Source: Trinickia terrae (lineage in GTDB: Bacteria; Pseudomonadota; Gammaproteobacteria; Burkholderiales; Burkholderiaceae). From it: 64,000 nt of DNA. Position 1 is the first letter of the stretch. Every line of letters begins with the position of its first letter. The position numbers and the translations under genes are program-made. The notes beneath the pieces were generated by a model that saw nothing but the letters and a program-made list of their open reading frames with translations, searched no databases and was not told the origin of the DNA. The stretch is from the NCBI RefSeq assembly GCF_005144415.1, contig NZ_SWJE01000018.1:52949-116948 (forward strand), read 5' to 3'. Below, piece by piece: positions 7,893-15,578 of this stretch.

Positions 7893-9242
7893 ATGACACT
7901 GGTCCCGCAAACACGCGCCCCGCTGCAACAGCTATTCCCTGACGAGGCGTCCGCAAACGCACCCGACGACACACGGCCCGGCTCCGGCTGGCCCGTCGCT
8001 TTCACCAACTACGAATTCCCGGTGAGCGGTCAAGGCACGATCTCCTTCACATTCAAGACCGATCGGCCCTTTCGCATCGTGCTGAGCTCGCAGAAGAACC
8101 TCGACGGCACGCTGCTCGTGCTCGAGGTCGGCCTGGAAAAAACCGCCCTGCGCCGCGACAACGGCACGGACCCCAGCGGCGTGATCGCCGAAACCACGGC
8201 GAAGAAAGCGCTGATCGACCCGGGGACCGCGATCTCGTACTGGATGAGCCTGGACTACCTGAACGCACGCGTGCGCTTCGGCAAGGGTGAGATGCTGCCG
8301 CAACTCGTCGTGTTCGAAGCGCCGCTGCCGATCACGCCGGCCAATTGCCAGGTGCTGCCCGCCGGCGCGACCGCCAAGGCGCGCCGCGAAGCGCGCAAGG
8401 CGGCAGCGAGCGCGGCGGCCGGCGACTACAAGAAGCTGCGCTACATCGGACTCGCGGCGCAGGCGGGCACGCGGCGGCCGGAAGCGCTGGCGCACCTGCT
8501 GTGGCCGCTGCCCGTCGTGCTCGCGCCGCCGCCGGTGCTGGTTACGAGCGACCGCATCACGCTCGACACGATTGCACGCAACGAGGCGACCGTGATCGCG
8601 AGCCTGCCCGACGCGTGCCAGGTGCTCTACGGCAACGTAGCCGGCCCCGCGATCGAGCTCGACACGCTGGACTTCCCCGATTTCTCGAAAGCGATCAACT
8701 ACAGCATCGTCACGCCGGGCTGCATCTGCTATGAGAAGCTGAAGGAAAAGGCCTGCGAATTCGGCAAGTGCGAGCCCGACGAGACCTATCTGCGCATCAC
8801 GATCGGCCCGAACCAGGGCGACTCGCCCGGCTCTCCTTACGTGCTCGAAATCTGGCCCGGCAACCACTATTCGCCGATCCACGACCATGGCGAGGCGTGC
8901 GCGGTGATCAAGGTGCTGCACGGCGACATCTGGGTCGAGCTTTATCCGGAGCTGAACCCGAAGGTCACCGACTATTTCACCGAGGCGGTGTTCCACAAGG
9001 GCGAAGTGACCTACCTGACACCCGAGTATTACCAGGTGCACAAGCTCGTCAACCGCAACCCGCCGGGCAACATGACGGCGACGATCCAGTGCTACCGCTA
9101 CCCGGACGACGATACGGTGCACTGGGAGTATTTCGACTATATCGACGGCGACCAGATCAAGCAGTTCACGCCGAACTCGGATTGGGAATACCTGCAGTTC
9201 CGCGCGCTGATCCGCGCGGAATGGGCGAAGGTGAATGGCTAG
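7893..9242 (+). CDS. cysteine dioxygenase-like cupin protein with N-terminal beta domain
   Basis: A 449-residue protein. The C-terminal ~200 residues carry a cysteine-dioxygenase type I signature: HYSPIHDHG with H330 and H332, the KVLHGDIWVELY strand, and H383 in QVHKLVN, giving the three-His iron site of thiol dioxygenases. The expected role is O2-dependent oxidation of a thiol to a sulfinate. Typical cysteine dioxygenases are about 200 residues, so the N-terminal ~240 residues are extra. That part is beta-rich (FTNYEFPVSGQGTISFTFKT, then YWMSLDYLNARVRFGKGEM) and resembles the Methyltransf_FA-type sandwich, a tentative match. A second Cys-rich stretch (CICYEKLKEKACEFGKC) precedes the cupin. 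A strong AAGGAG supports the start. Single gene, convergent with the chemotaxis receptor. Confidence 0.8.
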   Translation: MTLVPQTRAPLQQLFPDEASANAPDDTRPGSGWPVAFTNYEFPVSGQGTISFTFKTDRPFRIVLSSQKNLDGTLLVLEVGLEKTALRRDNGTDPSGVIAETTAKKALIDPGTAISYWMSLDYLNARVRFGKGEMLPQLVVFEAPLPITPANCQVLPAGATAKARREARKAAASAAAGDYKKLRYIGLAAQAGTRRPEALAHLLWPLPVVLAPPPVLVTSDRITLDTIARNEATVIASLPDACQVLYGNVAGPAIELDTLDFPDFSKAINYSIVTPGCICYEKLKEKACEFGKCEPDETYLRITIGPNQGDSPGSPYVLEIWPGNHYSPIHDHGEACAVIKVLHGDIWVELYPELNPKVTDYFTEAVFHKGEVTYLTPEYYQVHKLVNRNPPGNMTATIQCYRYPDDDTVHWEYFDYIDGDQIKQFTPNSDWEYLQFRALIRAEWAKVNG

Positions 9243-9251
9243 GAAACGCGT

Positions 9252-10859
9252 TCAACCAGAAAAAGCGTATTGCCCTTGCGGCATTGCCGATGGCGGCGTG
9301 GAAGGACTCGTGCCGCCGAGCCGGAATACCGATACGGTAACCTTCAGGCTCCTTGCCTGCTCTTCGAGAGACTGCGCAGCAGCTGCCGCCTGCTCGACGA
9401 GCGCCGCGTTCTGTTGCGTGACCTGATCCATCTGGTTCACTGCCTGGTTGACCTGCTCGATGCCGCGGCTCTGTTCTTCAGACGCCGCGGCAATGGCGCC
9501 CACGATATCCGAAACATTCTTGATGGCCTGCTTCACGTCCCCCATCGTTTCCCCTGCCTTCACAGCTTGTTGCGCGCCATCCCGAATCAAGATCACCGAT
9601 GACTCGATCAGGTCCTTGATCTCCTTCGCCGCGGCCGACGAGCGCTGGGCCAGGTTGCGCACCTCGCTCGCCACGACGGCGAAACCGCGCCCGAGCTCGC
9701 CCGCGCGCGCGGCCTCGACAGCGGCGTTCAACGCGAGAATGTTCGTCTGGAATGCGATGCTTTCGATGACGCCCGTGATTTCCGAAATCTTGCTCGAGCT
9801 CCCGCTGATCTTGCCGATCGCGTGCACCATCCCCTGTACCGCCTCGTTGCCCAAATCGGCCGTCTCCGTGGCGTCGGTGGCGAGTCTGTTCGCCTCTCGC
9901 GCGTTATCCGCGTTCTGCTTCACCGTCTCGGTCAGCTGCGTCATGCTCGCCGCTGTTTCCTCCAGCGACGCGGCCTGTTCCTCCGTGCGGGAAGACAGAT
10001 CCGTGTTGCCCGACGAGATCTCCTGCGCGCCGGTCCGCACGGAATCGGTAGAGAGAACCACGGAGCCGATGACGTTCCTGAACTGCTCCAGGAGCGCATT
10101 GAATGCCGCGGCGGTTTGTCCAATTTCGTCCATTCGCCGCACCGGCGCCGCGCGGGTCAGGTCGAGCGATGCCTGCATTTCCGTCATGGCAGCCCGCATG
10201 CCGTTCAGGCTGAGCTTGACGCCTCGGACGACGCTCAGGCCGAATGCGCCGACACCCAGCAGCACGGCGGCCACGCCCAGCAGCATGACCCAGAACGACA
10301 TCTGAAAAGCGGCTTTGTTCGCTGTTCGCAGATCATTGCCCAGCTTGATGTTGTAAGTGATCTGGGCGTTCAGATCGGCCAACAGCTTCTGGATCGCCGC
10401 GCCGATGCCGGTGGTATCGTCCGCCAGCATCGTGACAGCCCCTTCGTGATCGCCCGCGTCAGCCTTGGCGAGAAACGCAGGCAGCATGGTCCTCACGTTG
10501 GCGAGATCGGCCCGCATGGCGTCCGTCATCCGCTGATCGGTCGCATCGGAAACGTCATTTTTGTTGTAGTAGCCGACAAGCTCGTCGAGCTTGTCGAGCG
10601 TAGCGGCGATGCGGGTCTCCACCTTGGCCCGCTTTGGCTCGTCGGCTGCCAGGATCTGCTTGTTGAGCAAGATGCGCAGCGCCGTCGACTGCGCGACTAT
10701 CTTGTCGATATCCGCAATGCCTGGAATGGTGTGGTCCTGCACGTACTCGAACCTGGAATGAGACTTCAAAAGAAACGCAATGCCCATTGCGCCGCACAGA
10801 ACCAGTGAAGCGGCAAGCAGCGCGAAGACCAAATACAGGCGTCGGGAGATCGTCATCAT
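9252..10859 (-). CDS. methyl-accepting chemotaxis protein
   Basis: A 535-residue inner-membrane chemoreceptor. The first membrane segment is YLVFALLAASLVLCGAMGIAFLL (residues ~8-30). A ~150-residue periplasmic helical-bundle sensor domain follows, then a second membrane segment FWVMLLGVAAVLLGVGAFGLSVV near residue 200, a HAMP linker and a long coiled-coil signalling domain with the conserved hairpin tip (IAFQTNILALNAAVEAARAGE). The signalling domain couples to CheW/CheA and is methylated on Glu/Gln residues. The start at 10859 places the first membrane segment near the N-terminus; upstream in-frame sequence to 11054 is not receptor-like. It converges with the cupin gene, with stops nine bases apart. 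Ligand unknown. Confidence 0.93.
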   Translation of the reverse strand: MMTISRRLYLVFALLAASLVLCGAMGIAFLLKSHSRFEYVQDHTIPGIADIDKIVAQSTALRILLNKQILAADEPKRAKVETRIAATLDKLDELVGYYNKNDVSDATDQRMTDAMRADLANVRTMLPAFLAKADAGDHEGAVTMLADDTTGIGAAIQKLLADLNAQITYNIKLGNDLRTANKAAFQMSFWVMLLGVAAVLLGVGAFGLSVVRGVKLSLNGMRAAMTEMQASLDLTRAAPVRRMDEIGQTAAAFNALLEQFRNVIGSVVLSTDSVRTGAQEISSGNTDLSSRTEEQAASLEETAASMTQLTETVKQNADNAREANRLATDATETADLGNEAVQGMVHAIGKISGSSSKISEITGVIESIAFQTNILALNAAVEAARAGELGRGFAVVASEVRNLAQRSSAAAKEIKDLIESSVILIRDGAQQAVKAGETMGDVKQAIKNVSDIVGAIAAASEEQSRGIEQVNQAVNQMDQVTQQNAALVEQAAAAAQSLEEQARSLKVTVSVFRLGGTSPSTPPSAMPQGQYAFSG

Positions 10860-11120
10860 TGGACCCACGATGTAAGTTTCACAGAAAAGACAAGACGGAA
10901 TTTGTCGTAACAAATGGGGCAAAAGATACCGGCGAGGACCGGGTGCCCCGGCCATGAATCTCCCTGGCCGGGATGTCTGCCTATCCGGACCGGATAGCGC
11001 ATGTTTGCCGCAGCGCTTGTCGATGAATAACGGCACGAATCTGTGACGACTCAAGGCGATTCGCCGGAAGTGTGAGCTGAATTTTCTGTAAGGATTTTCC
11101 GAAGTAATTCGTTATCCGTA
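10860..11120. other. intergenic upstream of chemoreceptor, no gene recognised
   Basis: About 260 bases between the chemoreceptor start and the receiver-domain remnant. It is moderately AT-rich near 11080-11115. No coding sequence, repeat or clear promoter was identified. Confidence 0.4.
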
Positions 11121-11150
11121 TCGAAGTGTCCGGCCGGCGCCGCTCGCCAC

Positions 11151-11444
11151 TTGATCCAGGAGCTCTACGCAGCCGCGCCGCTGTTTCGTGCGTTGAGAGC
11201 CTCGGCGTGGGACCTCGCCATTGTGGGTTGGCACCTTGGTGACGTCGACGGAAGAGATCTGCTGCGGTGGATGCGCGCAACGTTTCCAGTGCTGCCACCC
11301 GTCGTATTCTTCACGGCGCACAACACAGCGGATGACATCGTATTTGCGCTCGAGAACGGCGCGCTCGACTACATCGTCGGGCCGATTCCCGTGATGGTTC
11401 TGAGAGCGCGCCTCAAGGCGATCGCGAGGCGCATTGCAGCCTGA
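11151..11444 (+). pseudogene. truncated, degenerate response-regulator receiver domain
   Basis: A 97-residue frame, startable only at TTG 11151, whose sequence follows a receiver domain from helix 1 to helix 5: WDLAIVGWHLGDVDGRDLL, PPVVFFTAHN, FALENGALDYIVGP and LRARLKAIARR. The open frame continues upstream to about 11076 and still looks related (CPAGAARHLIQEL), but the N-terminal acidic pair is missing and no DNA-binding domain follows. The phosphoacceptor Asp is replaced by Gly (IVGWHL instead of IVDWHL) and the conserved Lys before Pro is replaced by Gly (YIVGP). It is therefore almost certainly not phosphorylated. It is most simply read as a remnant of an OmpR-type regulator. Confidence 0.6.
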
Positions 11445-11709
11445 TTTCTCCCCTCATCACGATGCCGCTCGGCGTTGATTTACGCTGCTGACCAGCGGCT
11501 ACTCCAGCAAACTTCGGCCGCGGCGATTTCCGCGCGAGCGCCTCGATCCCCTGCCTTTCCCAGCCACGAAGCACGCTCCCCCAGGGAGCGGCGCCCCGCA
11601 CGCGCCGCCGTTCAACTTTTCCGCCCGCCTGCCGTTAAACGAACGAGCGCGATGCCTTTATAGGCCATAGCATCAGCACCAGAACCCACCCAGCCCAACC
11701 CCGACCGTC

Positions 11710-13191
11710 ATGCAACCAGGCACCCCCACCACCGCCGCCAGCTTCGACACCATGGGCGTAGCCCTGTTCGACTTCTTCGATTTGACGCCCACGTCGCTGT
11801 GGCTGGAGGACTATAGCCAGCTGCGCGAGCTGTTCGACAACTGGCGCGCTCAGGGCGTGACCGACCTGCGCCGCTTTCTCGAAGAGGACACGCGGCGCGT
11901 GGCCGCCTGCTCCGCCTGCATCCGCGTGCTGAAGGTCAACCGCCGCACGCTCGCGCTCTACGGCGCACAGTCTTTCGACGAGCTTACGTCGCGGCTCGAT
12001 CACGTGCTGCGCGACGACATGCTCGAAGCGCACGTGGACGAGCTCGTGCAGATGTGGTCGGGGAGCACGTCGTTCGAGAGCAAGAGCGTGAACTACACGC
12101 TCGACGGCCGGCGTCTCGACATCCTCCTCAAAGGCGTGATTCTGCCCGGACACGAAGCGAAATGGGATCGCGTGCTGGTGGCGATCGACGACATCACCGA
12201 GCTCGAAGACGCCCGCCGCCGCGCCGCGGCGAGCGAGCAATACGCACGCGGCGTGTTCGAGCACGCGCCCGTGTCGCTATGGGTCGAGAACTTCTCGACC
12301 ATCAAGGAGCTGCTCGAAGACGTGCGGGTGCAGGGGATCACGGACTTCCGGACGTTTACCGACGTGCACCCCGAGTTCGTCGAGCGCTGCATGGCCGAAA
12401 TCCAGGTGCTCGACGTCAACCAGCACACGCTCGGCATGTTCAAGTCGCCGGACAAGGCGACGCTGCTCTCGCGGCTGCCCGAGGTGTTCCGCGACGACAT
12501 GCGCCCGCACTTTCGCGAGCAGTTGATCGACCTGTGGGAAGGACGGCTCTTTCAGCAGCGCGAGGTGGTCAACTACGCGTTGGACGGCAACGAAGTGAAC
12601 GTGCATCTGCAGTTCTCGGTGTTCCCGGGACACGAAGCGCGTTGGGACCTCGTGCTGCTTGCGCTCACCGACATCACCGCGCGCAAGAAGGCCGAAATGT
12701 ACCTCGAATATCTCGGCAAGCACGATGTGCTCACGAAGCTGAAAAACCGCTCGTTCTATGTCGACGAGCTGAACCGGCTGGAGCGCAAGGGGCCGTTCCC
12801 GGTCAGCGCGATCATCGCGGACCTCAACAACCTGAAGGCCGTGAACGACCAGCTCGGCCACGCGGCCGGCGACGCGCTGCTGCGCCGCGCCGGCGAAGTG
12901 CTCGCCAAGGCGATCCAGAAGCCGTTCCAGGCGGCGCGCATCGGCGGCGACGAATTCGCGGTGCTGATGCCGGGCGCCGGGGAGCGCGATGCGGAAATCG
13001 TGATGGAGAGCATCGCCAAGCTGGTCGAGCTGAACAATCAGTTCTATACCGGATCCAAGCTCAGCTTCTCGATGGGCAGCGCCACCTGCGAGAAGGGCGC
13101 CCGCCTCGAAGACATGCTGCGTGCCGCCGACGCCGCGATGTACGAGAACAAGCGAAACCACTATGAAGCGGCGAACAACTCGGAGCGCTAG
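11710..13191 (+). CDS. PAS-PAS-GGDEF diguanylate cyclase
   Basis: A 493-residue soluble protein. Two tandem ~155-residue PAS-type sensor units are clear duplicates of each other (each with SLWxExxxxxxELxxxxRxQGxTDxRxF and ending PGHEAxWDxVLxAxxDIT). They are followed by a GGDEF domain from about residue 340: DVLTKLKNR, the GGDEF motif in RIGGDEFAVLMPG and a C-terminal AADAAMYENK. The active-site motif is intact, so synthesis of cyclic di-GMP from two GTP is expected. The inhibitory I-site, normally RxxD five residues before the motif, reads QKPF, so product inhibition through that site is probably lost. The ribosome binding site is poor; a second ATG at 11752 is an alternative start. Confidence 0.9.
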   Translation: MQPGTPTTAASFDTMGVALFDFFDLTPTSLWLEDYSQLRELFDNWRAQGVTDLRRFLEEDTRRVAACSACIRVLKVNRRTLALYGAQSFDELTSRLDHVLRDDMLEAHVDELVQMWSGSTSFESKSVNYTLDGRRLDILLKGVILPGHEAKWDRVLVAIDDITELEDARRRAAASEQYARGVFEHAPVSLWVENFSTIKELLEDVRVQGITDFRTFTDVHPEFVERCMAEIQVLDVNQHTLGMFKSPDKATLLSRLPEVFRDDMRPHFREQLIDLWEGRLFQQREVVNYALDGNEVNVHLQFSVFPGHEARWDLVLLALTDITARKKAEMYLEYLGKHDVLTKLKNRSFYVDELNRLERKGPFPVSAIIADLNNLKAVNDQLGHAAGDALLRRAGEVLAKAIQKPFQAARIGGDEFAVLMPGAGERDAEIVMESIAKLVELNNQFYTGSKLSFSMGSATCEKGARLEDMLRAADAAMYENKRNHYEAANNSER

Positions 13192-13203
13192 GCCCGCGGC
13201 GCA

Positions 13204-13626
13204 TCACCGGCCGCACGGAGATACGATCAGCCCGGCGATATCGGTCGCGACAAGGCCGGCCAGGAACAGCAGCGTCGACATCAGGCTGACGCCGGTGATG
13301 AACGAGACGCGGCGCATGAGCGGATGGTTCGAACGAGCGCCCGCTTCGCGCGCCGTCGCCACGGCCACGCGCCGGTTACGCAAGGCGAAAGCGGCGCCGC
13401 ACAGGCCGATGGTCAAGCACACGGCGCCGGCCCACGCGTTTGCAGTCAACCCGCCATCCAACTGCGGCTTGTCATAGGCGAAGCAGCTTTGCGCCGCGAG
13501 CGCCTCGACGATGCCGATCTGCACGAACCACGCGAGCGGCGCAGCCAACAAGCCGATCAGCAACGCCGGTGCACCGAGCGGATGATGTACGGCGCGAGGG
13601 GCGCCTGACGAGGTCTGTTCTTGCAT
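13204..13626 (-). CDS. hypothetical four-helix membrane protein
   Basis: A 140-residue integral membrane protein with four hydrophobic segments (APALLIGLLAAPLAWFVQIGI, WAGAVCLTIGLCGAAFAL, FITGVSLMSTLLFLAGLVATDIAGLIV and a short segment before them). GGAG ten bases upstream supports the ATG at 13626. It converges with the diguanylate cyclase gene, stops being 12 bases apart. The family is unknown to me; similar small proteins occur near respiratory genes in Burkholderia, but nothing here links it to respiration. Confidence 0.7.
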   Translation of the reverse strand: MQEQTSSGAPRAVHHPLGAPALLIGLLAAPLAWFVQIGIVEALAAQSCFAYDKPQLDGGLTANAWAGAVCLTIGLCGAAFALRNRRVAVATAREAGARSNHPLMRRVSFITGVSLMSTLLFLAGLVATDIAGLIVSPCGR

Positions 13627-13768
13627 AGGGACTGCGCTCCGAGTCGAGTCGATTCGACAAACGCAGCAAGCGGCGTTCCCGCCGCGCGATCGACCTCGCC
13701 ATGCCCCGTGCGTGGCGCGTTCCGCGTGGGATATGTGGAAGTCCCTTGTAAATATGACGCGCGTCGCG

Positions 13769-14077
13769 TCACTCCCCGGTTGATTCTTGTGAAGGGGATT
13801 GCCCTTTTCTCCGGACGAGATGAAACAGGAGCACTGCGCACCAAACGCAAAGAAGGCAGGCTCCGATCGGGATCGTCAAGAGGCCAGCCCAGCCAAGGAC
13901 GCCCATTGCCGCAAGCAAGCCCCCGAAATCATGTCCGAAAATGACGCAGGGATAGGCGCCTGCTTCGTCCAGCCTGCACCCGTTCGCGCTGGCCACCGTG
14001 CCCGCAATGACAACGGGGATGAAAGGAGCCACGGCAAACAACAGAATCAGCGCCAAGGCAGTGAAGTATCTCGACAT
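13769..14077 (-). CDS. small hypothetical membrane protein
   Basis: A 102-residue protein that starts MSRYFTALALILLFAVAPF, a signal-anchor or signal peptide, followed by a short loop with two Cys (NGCRLDEAGAYPC) and two further membrane segments around residues 50-85. It ends in a charged, Ser/Gln-rich tail. The ATG at 14077 is chosen over one at 14137 because it starts directly with the hydrophobic segment. It lies 43 bases downstream of the outer-membrane efflux gene on the same strand and could be read through from that operon. No family recognised. Confidence 0.6.
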   Translation of the reverse strand: MSRYFTALALILLFAVAPFIPVVIAGTVASANGCRLDEAGAYPCVIFGHDFGGLLAAMGVLGWAGLLTIPIGACLLCVWCAVLLFHLVRRKGQSPSQESTGE

Positions 14078-14120
14078 GATGTATTCAGCCACTCGCAACG
14101 AAAGATCCCGCCAATCATAC

Positions 14121-15578
14121 CTACGGCAGGAGCGCACGCTGCGGCTGCGCGCGCGGATCGTGCAGCGCGGCAGTCGACCACCCTCCTCCCAGATCGCCGA
14201 TCAGCGAAGCTGCGTCGAGCAGCCGCTGCTGCTGCACGTTCAACGCGCTCTGCTCGTCGTTGAGCTGCGTGGTCTGCGCGGTTGCGACGGTCGTGTAGTC
14301 GACCGTGCCCGCCTGATATTCGTTCTGCGCGATTTCGGCGCCGCGCTTGGCGTCGCGCACGGCCGCCGCCAACGCGTCGGCCTGCTGCGCGAGAATGCGC
14401 AAGCCGGCCAGGTCGTTCTCGACGTTCTGGAACGAGCTGAGCACGACGCCGCGATAGTTCGCGACCGCGGCGTCATACGCGGCCTTCGCCGCCGCCACCT
14501 GCGCGTTGCGCTCGCCGCCGTCGAACAGCGTCTCGGTGGCGCTGCCGCCGAGCGACCACACGTAGTTGCCGATGTGCAGCAAGCCGTTCAGCGGCGACTG
14601 GGTGAAACCGTCGAGCGCCGACAGCGAGATCGACGGGTAATACGCGGCCACCGCCACGCCGATCGACGCATTCGCCGAGGCCATCTGGCGTTCGGCGACG
14701 GCGATGTCGGGGCGGCGTTCGAGCAGCGTCGACGGCACGCCCGCGGGAATCTCCGGCAACGTCGGCAGTGCCGTGCTGTGGGGGATCACCAGGTCCTCGG
14801 GGTTCTTGCCGACCAGCACCGCGATCGCATGCGCGTTCTGCGCGCGGGCGACGCCGAGCGCGATCAGGCTCGCCTGCGCGTTTTCGAGCTGGGTGCGCGC
14901 GAGGATCAGGTCGGACGGCGGCACGGTTCCGGCCTGGTCCTGATTGGCAACGACGCGCAAGTAGCCTGTATACGCATCGACGGTTCGCTGCAGCAGGTCG
15001 ATGTTGGCGTCGGTGACGCGCAGATCGATGACGGCCGTCGCGAGCGCGATCTGCTCGGATAGGGTCGCGTTGGCGAGCGTCGCTTCGCTCGCCTGAGCGG
15101 TTGCGGCGCTCTCTTCGACCTGGCGGCGCACCAGGCCCCACAAGTCGGGCGCCCAGCTGACGTTGCCTTCGAGCGAGCCGGAGTTGTTCACGGGCTGAAA
15201 GCGCGAGCTGCTCAGGTTGCTCGTCGCGGTGCGCGAACGCGTGAGCGAGCCTGTCACGCCGATCGAAGGAAACAGCGCGCTCCTCGCCACGCGCATTTCG
15301 GCCAGCGCCTGCTGGTAGTTCGCGTAATCCCGGCGCACGGTCTGGTTCGAGACCGACACGAGCGGTTCGAGCTCGTCGAGCAGCGGATCGTGAAAGCCGG
15401 TCCACCAGTCGCCCTTGGGCCCCTCGGCCGCATCGGGCTCGGCCTCGGTCCAGCCTTGCAGTTCCTGATAGTGCGCAGGCACCGCCACCTGCGGGCGATG
15501 GTAGTCTGGCCCCGCCATGCAGCCGCTAAGCAAGGCAAGCGTCGCGGCCATCGCTGCGGTCGAAGTCTTCATCATCAT
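14121..15578 (-). CDS. outer-membrane efflux lipoprotein, NodT/TolC family
   Basis: A 485-residue outer-membrane factor that closes the tripartite RND pump. The N-terminus has a lipoprotein signal with lipobox LLSGC (Cys at residue 20) followed by MAGPDYHRP, the usual start of mature NodT-type channels. Two repeated OEP domains with long amphipathic helices follow (e.g. LERRPDIAVAERQMASANA near residue 290, the typical OEP repeat start). The ATG overlaps the stop of the preceding pump gene as ATGA, which indicates translational coupling. It is the last gene of the adaptor-pump-pump-channel operon. Confidence 0.92.
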   Translation of the reverse strand: MMMKTSTAAMAATLALLSGCMAGPDYHRPQVAVPAHYQELQGWTEAEPDAAEGPKGDWWTGFHDPLLDELEPLVSVSNQTVRRDYANYQQALAEMRVARSALFPSIGVTGSLTRSRTATSNLSSSRFQPVNNSGSLEGNVSWAPDLWGLVRRQVEESAATAQASEATLANATLSEQIALATAVIDLRVTDANIDLLQRTVDAYTGYLRVVANQDQAGTVPPSDLILARTQLENAQASLIALGVARAQNAHAIAVLVGKNPEDLVIPHSTALPTLPEIPAGVPSTLLERRPDIAVAERQMASANASIGVAVAAYYPSISLSALDGFTQSPLNGLLHIGNYVWSLGGSATETLFDGGERNAQVAAAKAAYDAAVANYRGVVLSSFQNVENDLAGLRILAQQADALAAAVRDAKRGAEIAQNEYQAGTVDYTTVATAQTTQLNDEQSALNVQQQRLLDAASLIGDLGGGWSTAALHDPRAQPQRALLP

